From the IMG/VR virus record IMGVR_UViG_3300021378_000210, positions 1 to 20,169 of that record: a DNA stretch of 20,169 nucleotides; one strand, written 5' to 3'. Each line of letters starts with the position of its first letter. Position 1 is the stretch's first letter. The notes beneath the pieces are model-generated. The model made no database searches, had not been told where the DNA came from, and worked only from the letters and a program-made list of their open reading frames with translations. The position numbers were made by a program, and so were the translations under genes. Below, piece after piece: positions 16,880 to 20,169 of this stretch. The stretch is from a virus.

Positions 16880-18073
16880 TCAACGACGGATAACGGAAAT
16901 GGCAGGTTGACCCTGCTTAAACACGGTGTCTACAACTGCCTGAACGGACTTAGCAGTGCTGATGCCCACTTTATCATAGACTGGAACACAGACCAGTCCA
17001 AAGGTCTTCTGGGTGCCTCCTAGACGGATCACACGACCGATTGACTGGGAGATACCGATATAATCCATGTTACGCATGAACAATACTGCCTCAAGTCCAC
17101 TGACGTTGATACCTTCAGACAAAATAGAGTGATGAAGAACAACAAACTTTTTGTTAGGATCTTTACCCCATGCATTCAGAGTATCAAAGAATACCTCACG
17201 ATTGACTTTCTGACCGTCAATGATAGCACCAGTCTTGGATGTAATATACAGACAGGAATAACCACGTTCTGCCAGTTGATTACGGAAGTCAGATTGACTC
17301 AGAAGTTTGATAATCTGTTTGGTAGAACGTGCGGCAATCAGAATCTTATCCAGCGAGTTCTCATCAATCGTATCAATCAAATTCTGACAATCACGGTCGG
17401 CAATCATCTGCTTATCTTGAACCATATCCAGTTGCTTTACAACAACCTTAGGTGGCAGAATATATCCTTGCTCTACTAATGTAGGAGCAGGAACATTACA
17501 TATGACTTTACCGTAGACCTCATAATCATTCATCCCTGCCTTGTAAATAGAGAGAGAATGCTTAGGAGTAGCAGTGAAGAAGTAACACCGATCAGCATCA
17601 GCAGAAAAGTGCTCCGTAGCAGGGAAAAAGTTACGTTGGACTGAGTTATGCGCTTCATCAAAGTAAATCGTATTGACTTCAATATCTGCTTCTACAAGAC
17701 GATGTAGAGAGTGATATGTGGTAAAGATTACTACATTCTCACCAGCAGTTCTAGCAGTATTTACAAAAAGATTGATCTTTTCTGCTTTTGTTGTGGAGAA
17801 GTGTGAAGTCTCACCACTATGAACATGCATCACATGTGTGTGAGTTGTATCGATGACTTCCAGAAACTCACTACAAAGTTGTTCTGCAAGCAGAATACGA
17901 GGTGCAACAATAACCGTAGTGTTGCCACTACTGATGTTCTTAATAGAGGATTGAGTGTCAGTAATCATACATAAGGTCTTACCACCACCAGTCGGTACAA
18001 TAATCTGACCCTTTTGATGAACCAGCATGGCATCAACGGCATCTTTCTGATGGGGTCGCAGAGTGATGGTCAA
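16880..18073 (-). CDS. SF2 DEAH-box DNA helicase, UvsW-like
   Basis: A 397-residue helicase. Q-like motif LRPHQKDAVD at 5-14, Walker A PTGGGKT at 27-33, DEAH at 139-142 (IYFDEAHNS), FTATP motif III at 166-170, motif V SILSEGIN at 316-323 and motif VI QSIGRVIR at 343-350. These are the two RecA folds of an ATP-driven translocase like T4 UvsW (recombination, fork reversal, origin R-loop removal) or type III restriction helicase subunits; it is shorter than T4 UvsW (503 residues). The start is TTG at 18073: GAGGGAG lies five bases upstream, the promoter leader is the same as in ATG-started genes, and the first residues are conserved-looking (MTITLRPHQ). It reads from TATAAT at 18097-18102. Confidence 0.9.
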   Translation of the reverse strand: MTITLRPHQKDAVDAMLVHQKGQIIVPTGGGKTLCMITDTQSSIKNISSGNTTVIVAPRILLAEQLCSEFLEVIDTTHTHVMHVHSGETSHFSTTKAEKINLFVNTARTAGENVVIFTTYHSLHRLVEADIEVNTIYFDEAHNSVQRNFFPATEHFSADADRCYFFTATPKHSLSIYKAGMNDYEVYGKVICNVPAPTLVEQGYILPPKVVVKQLDMVQDKQMIADRDCQNLIDTIDENSLDKILIAARSTKQIIKLLSQSDFRNQLAERGYSCLYITSKTGAIIDGQKVNREVFFDTLNAWGKDPNKKFVVLHHSILSEGINVSGLEAVLFMRNMDYIGISQSIGRVIRLGGTQKTFGLVCVPVYDKVGISTAKSVQAVVDTVFKQGQPAISVIRR

Positions 18074-18096
18074 AGGTCTCCCTCGATTACCTTCTT

Positions 18097-18102
18097 ATTA
18101 TA
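18097..18102 (-). promoter_or_regulatory. TATAAT promoter of the helicase gene
   Basis: TATAAT followed by AAGAAGGTAATCGAGGGAG and the TTG start. It lies just after the terminator at 18107-18138. Confidence 0.7.
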
Positions 18103-18106
18103 GCAG

Positions 18107-18138
18107 AAAACCGTCCCCAGTGCGACCTGGTGGACGGT
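18107..18138 (-). terminator. Rho-independent terminator upstream of the helicase
   Basis: Minus strand: ACCGTCC (18138-18132) and GGACGGT (18116-18110) with an inner CCAG/CTGG stem, followed by a short T-run. A gene-end motif (AGACACATTAAGAACCGTCC) overlaps its 5' arm. Confidence 0.82.
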
Positions 18139-18206
18139 TCTTAATGTGTCTTATAGATTCCTCTTCAACCCTAACAAAGGTAGTCTACAGGGTTTTTACG
18201 ATAGTG

Positions 18207-18776
18207 TCAAGTCTCTGTAAATATATGCCATCCTGTAGCAATATATTTTGTTTCAGTCTCACTTACAATACCATGATGTTGATGAGTCCAATATGCAGGC
18301 CAAATAACTAATCTACCCATTCTGGCATTTATGGTGAGATCATATGTTGGAAACCTTGTTCCTCCATTATCATTTATAGTATTTAAGTAGAACATCCAGG
18401 CAAGAACTCTTTTAGATGATCTTAATGATGCACATTCACAGTGAGTGCCAAAATATGCTTCATTTGGTTCATATTTTTGTATATTAAAAAGTGGGTCAAT
18501 AGTCCAAGAACCTATGTGATCTACATCAGGATAATTATTTCTATATTCATTTATACCAAGTTCTAAGGTACTTAAAATAATAGAAACACTATCACATTTT
18601 TCGGTTGTATTATAAGAAATGTCTGTAGATGTTTTAGTTTCTGGTTTAATTTTACTATTTCCAACTGTACCTTTATGATGCCGGTCTAATTTACTCTCAA
18701 ATTCATTAATGATAATATCACAATATTCTTTTGATAAGATATCATCATAAATTGATATAAAATTTTGATTTATCAT
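18207..18776 (-). CDS. 2OG-Fe(II) oxygenase, prolyl-4-hydroxylase-like (second copy)
   Basis: A 189-residue protein. Probable iron ligands are His112 and Glu114 (FGTHCECA) and His165 in IWPAYWTHQHHG; Lys177 (ETKYIATGW) may hold 2-oxoglutarate. The double-stranded beta helix core runs through NNGGTRFPTYDL-type sequence (NGGTRFPTYDLTINARMGRL). Such enzymes hydroxylate proteins or other substrates using O2 and 2-oxoglutarate. The HxE rather than HxD triad is a noticeable feature. It starts in an ATGA overlap with the other oxygenase gene; the pair may act on the adjacent virion protein, which is inference. The 130 bases after its stop hold a weak AACCCT/AGGGTT hairpin and the helicase terminator. 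Confidence 0.87.
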   Translation of the reverse strand: MINQNFISIYDDILSKEYCDIIINEFESKLDRHHKGTVGNSKIKPETKTSTDISYNTTEKCDSVSIILSTLELGINEYRNNYPDVDHIGSWTIDPLFNIQKYEPNEAYFGTHCECASLRSSKRVLAWMFYLNTINDNGGTRFPTYDLTINARMGRLVIWPAYWTHQHHGIVSETETKYIATGWHIFTET

Positions 18777-19399
18777 TTTCCCCCTTCAACTTGTTTACGT
18801 CCAAAAAATGAAGTGATTGCATAACGACCAAATCCATCAAAGTAATCAGATTCATCAATTTTAACTTTAGTAACTCCGTGCTCCACCCATCCAGGAAAGA
18901 TAATCATAGAATTATTATCACAAGTAATCTCGTAATCATATTGTGGGAAAAATAACTCTCCACCTGTAAATTTTTTTGGTTCCTTATAAAAATATGAAAA
19001 TCCTAAAAATGGTTGGCATTTGTCAGTATGAGGATCGTAATACTCTCCATCGTGATAGTATCTGACTTTGGTCGTATCGTAATTTGAATCAGTTGCTAAA
19101 ATACAACTTTGATGTATATTAGCAAAATGATCTAAGACTCCGCTATTAAATAACTTTCTATTTACGGTTAAAATATTTGATAAAAGTCTATGATTTTTAT
19201 ATATTTCATCTAATAAAAGTGCTTTAGAGTTTGTATAATCAACTATTCCACCATAATATTTTGCTTCTAAAAATTTTCCTGGTTTGGTATAAAAATTTAA
19301 TTCTTCCCATATAAGGTCCAATTCACTTTCATTATAAAAATTCTCAATAATCATATGTGGAAAAGGAAATTCATCCACTATTGCTTCTAATTTTTCCAT
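18773..19399 (-). CDS. 2OG-Fe(II) oxygenase, prolyl-4-hydroxylase-like (first copy)
   Basis: A 208-residue protein with a clear HxD...H...R set: His124 and Asp126 (YYDPHTDKCQPF), His174 (FPGWVEHGV) and Arg192 (GRYAITSFF). The TGGELFFPQYDYEI strand pair is typical of P4H-like enzymes. The N-terminal FPFPHMIIENFYNESELDLI matches phage oxygenases. It uses O2, Fe(II) and 2-oxoglutarate, releasing succinate and CO2; substrate unknown. It follows the Gly-rich virion protein by 22 bases and is coupled to the second oxygenase. Confidence 0.9.
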   Translation of the reverse strand: MEKLEAIVDEFPFPHMIIENFYNESELDLIWEELNFYTKPGKFLEAKYYGGIVDYTNSKALLLDEIYKNHRLLSNILTVNRKLFNSGVLDHFANIHQSCILATDSNYDTTKVRYYHDGEYYDPHTDKCQPFLGFSYFYKEPKKFTGGELFFPQYDYEITCDNNSMIIFPGWVEHGVTKVKIDESDYFDGFGRYAITSFFGRKQVEGGK

Positions 19400-19421
19400 T
19401 ATAATAATCTAATTTATCTAT

Positions 19422-20169
19422 CTATGATACTCCTTGATTTGCTCCTGTAGGACCTTGAACAGTTCCTCCTGATACTCCCGGAATTGAAGTATTTGAAGTA
19501 ATCGAATATCCAGAGGCACCTCCACTTCCTCCGTCTTTTTGCTCTTGTCCACTTCCTCTGGCTCCACCTCTTCCACCAGAACCACCAGTTCCACTAGTGC
19601 TTCCAGAGTTTCCATCATTAGCTTCTCCTGTTCCGTTTCCACTTTCACCACCACTGCCACCAGAACCTCCCCAGGATCCTCCACCTCCTCCACCACCACC
19701 ATCGGCGTTGTTTTCCTCCTCTCCACCTGTAGCTCCTTCACCACCTCCACCACCATTATTAGTGCTTCCACCACCACCATTATTACCATAATCATCTACC
19801 TCTCCAGCACTATTACCTCGTGAACCTCCCGATCCTGGAGGACTGCCAGCACCTCCGGCACCTCCTCCTCCACCACCATATTCCTCACTATTGTTCAATT
19901 CTCCGGCACCACCTCCACCACCTCCACCACCACCAGAACCTGCTCTGATAAGTGATCCCCCACTTAACACTATTTCCTCTACATTTCTCTGAAGTCCTAA
20001 TGCACTGGTTCCGGTCTTTCCTGCATTACCACTATTTGCATCCTCTTCACCTGCATTTCCACCGTTTCCACCGTTTCCACCTCCTCCATAAATTTTTCCA
20101 GAATTGCCCATAATAATGTCCATCTTAGCAGCGTTATTAAAACTCCCTGTTCTTAATGCACAACGATTC
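19422..20169 (-). CDS. Glycine-rich tail-fibre or structural protein, 5' end outside window
   Basis: The frame is open to the right edge (reading ...RTGSFNNAAKMDIIMGNSGK), so the first 45 bases shown are coding and the true start lies beyond 20169. The visible part of about 248 residues contains GTSALGLQRNVEEIVLSGGS, then long Gly runs with Asn, Ser, Glu and Asp (GGGNGGNGGNAG and similar), and ends GVSGGTVQGPTGANQGVS. This is the style of adhesin or distal-fibre C-termini with polyglycine-II-like packing in T4-like cyanophages. The plus-strand Pro- and Ser/Thr-rich frames here are shadows. Confidence 0.85.
   Translation of the reverse strand, partial: NRCALRTGSFNNAAKMDIIMGNSGKIYGGGGNGGNGGNAGEEDANSGNAGKTGTSALGLQRNVEEIVLSGGSLIRAGSGGGGGGGGGAGELNNSEEYGGGGGGAGGAGSPPGSGGSRGNSAGEVDDYGNNGGGGSTNNGGGGGEGATGGEEENNADGGGGGGGGSWGGSGGSGGESGNGTGEANDGNSGSTSGTGGSGGRGGARGSGQEQKDGGSGGASGYSITSNTSIPGVSGGTVQGPTGANQGVS

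Noticed and set aside
19418-19795. Minus-strand Val/Glu-rich 125-codon frame
   Set aside because: It is the shifted frame of the Gly-rich fibre gene and has only repetitive Val/Glu composition.
19539-19823. Plus-strand Ser/Thr-rich and Pro-rich frames opposite the fibre gene
   Set aside because: They are mirror images of Gly codons in the minus-strand Gly-rich gene.
1-20169. tRNA genes
   Set aside because: Many cyanophages carry them, but I saw no cloverleaf with T-loop GGTTCRA-type sequence on either strand.

Overview
The window looks like part of a T4-like myovirus genome infecting a marine picocyanobacterium (Synechococcus or Prochlorococcus type). The evidence is a CP12 Calvin-cycle regulator gene, two prolyl-4-hydroxylase-like 2OG-Fe(II) oxygenases, a glycine-rich tail-fibre-type protein, an SF2 helicase, a glutaredoxin, several T4-type late promoter cores (TATAAATA), a free-standing HNH endonuclease, and dozens of tiny, tightly overlapping genes. 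Assignment to a cyanophage is inference from gene content; no homology search was possible. Nearly everything is transcribed from the minus strand, right to left. The clear exception is the HNH gene.

Layout, right to left as transcribed. (1) 20169-18207: a Gly-rich virion protein running off the right edge, then two 2OG oxygenases. (2) 18073-16615: a UvsW-like DEAH helicase with a TTG start and a small gene. (3) 16526-10633: a run of about 25 small genes linked by ATGA overlaps, including a glutaredoxin-like protein and ending in cp12 and a strong terminator. (4) 10547-8843: conserved small phage proteins and a zinc metalloprotease. (5) 8729-5892: a three-gene block encoding a PD-(D/E)XK nuclease with a restriction-enzyme-like active site, a winged-helix plus ParB-like protein, and a beta-class DNA methyltransferase. 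This is the best candidate for an unusual system. (6) 5861-2471: more small genes, one NUMOD3 DNA-binding protein of homing-endonuclease origin with its own terminator and late promoter, and a 33-codon remnant next to the HNH gene. (7) 1930-1: an unusual control region followed by small genes embedded in direct repeats.

Two layers of regulatory architecture stand out. First, many genes are preceded by a compact module: a small inverted repeat at the upstream gene's stop codon, then a terminator hairpin, a TATAAT/TATACT -10 box, and a short leader often carrying AAGGTAATCAA. In several modules the -35 lies inside the hairpin. Near-identical copies of such modules flank single small genes at three places (194-457, 831-1007, 2604-2795), which suggests that small genes move as cassettes by recombination between shared modules. 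Second, positions 1323-1655 hold about ten copies of ATCTCG-N-CGAGAT or its half-site. They surround a perfect consensus sigma-70 promoter (TTGACA, 17 bp, TATAAT), with one copy inside the spacer, one just upstream of the -35 and one just downstream of the start. This looks like an operator or iteron array for an unidentified DNA-binding protein.

Most small genes have no function I can name. Resemblance to conserved cyanophage hypothetical proteins is stated where I recognise the pattern, from memory only.
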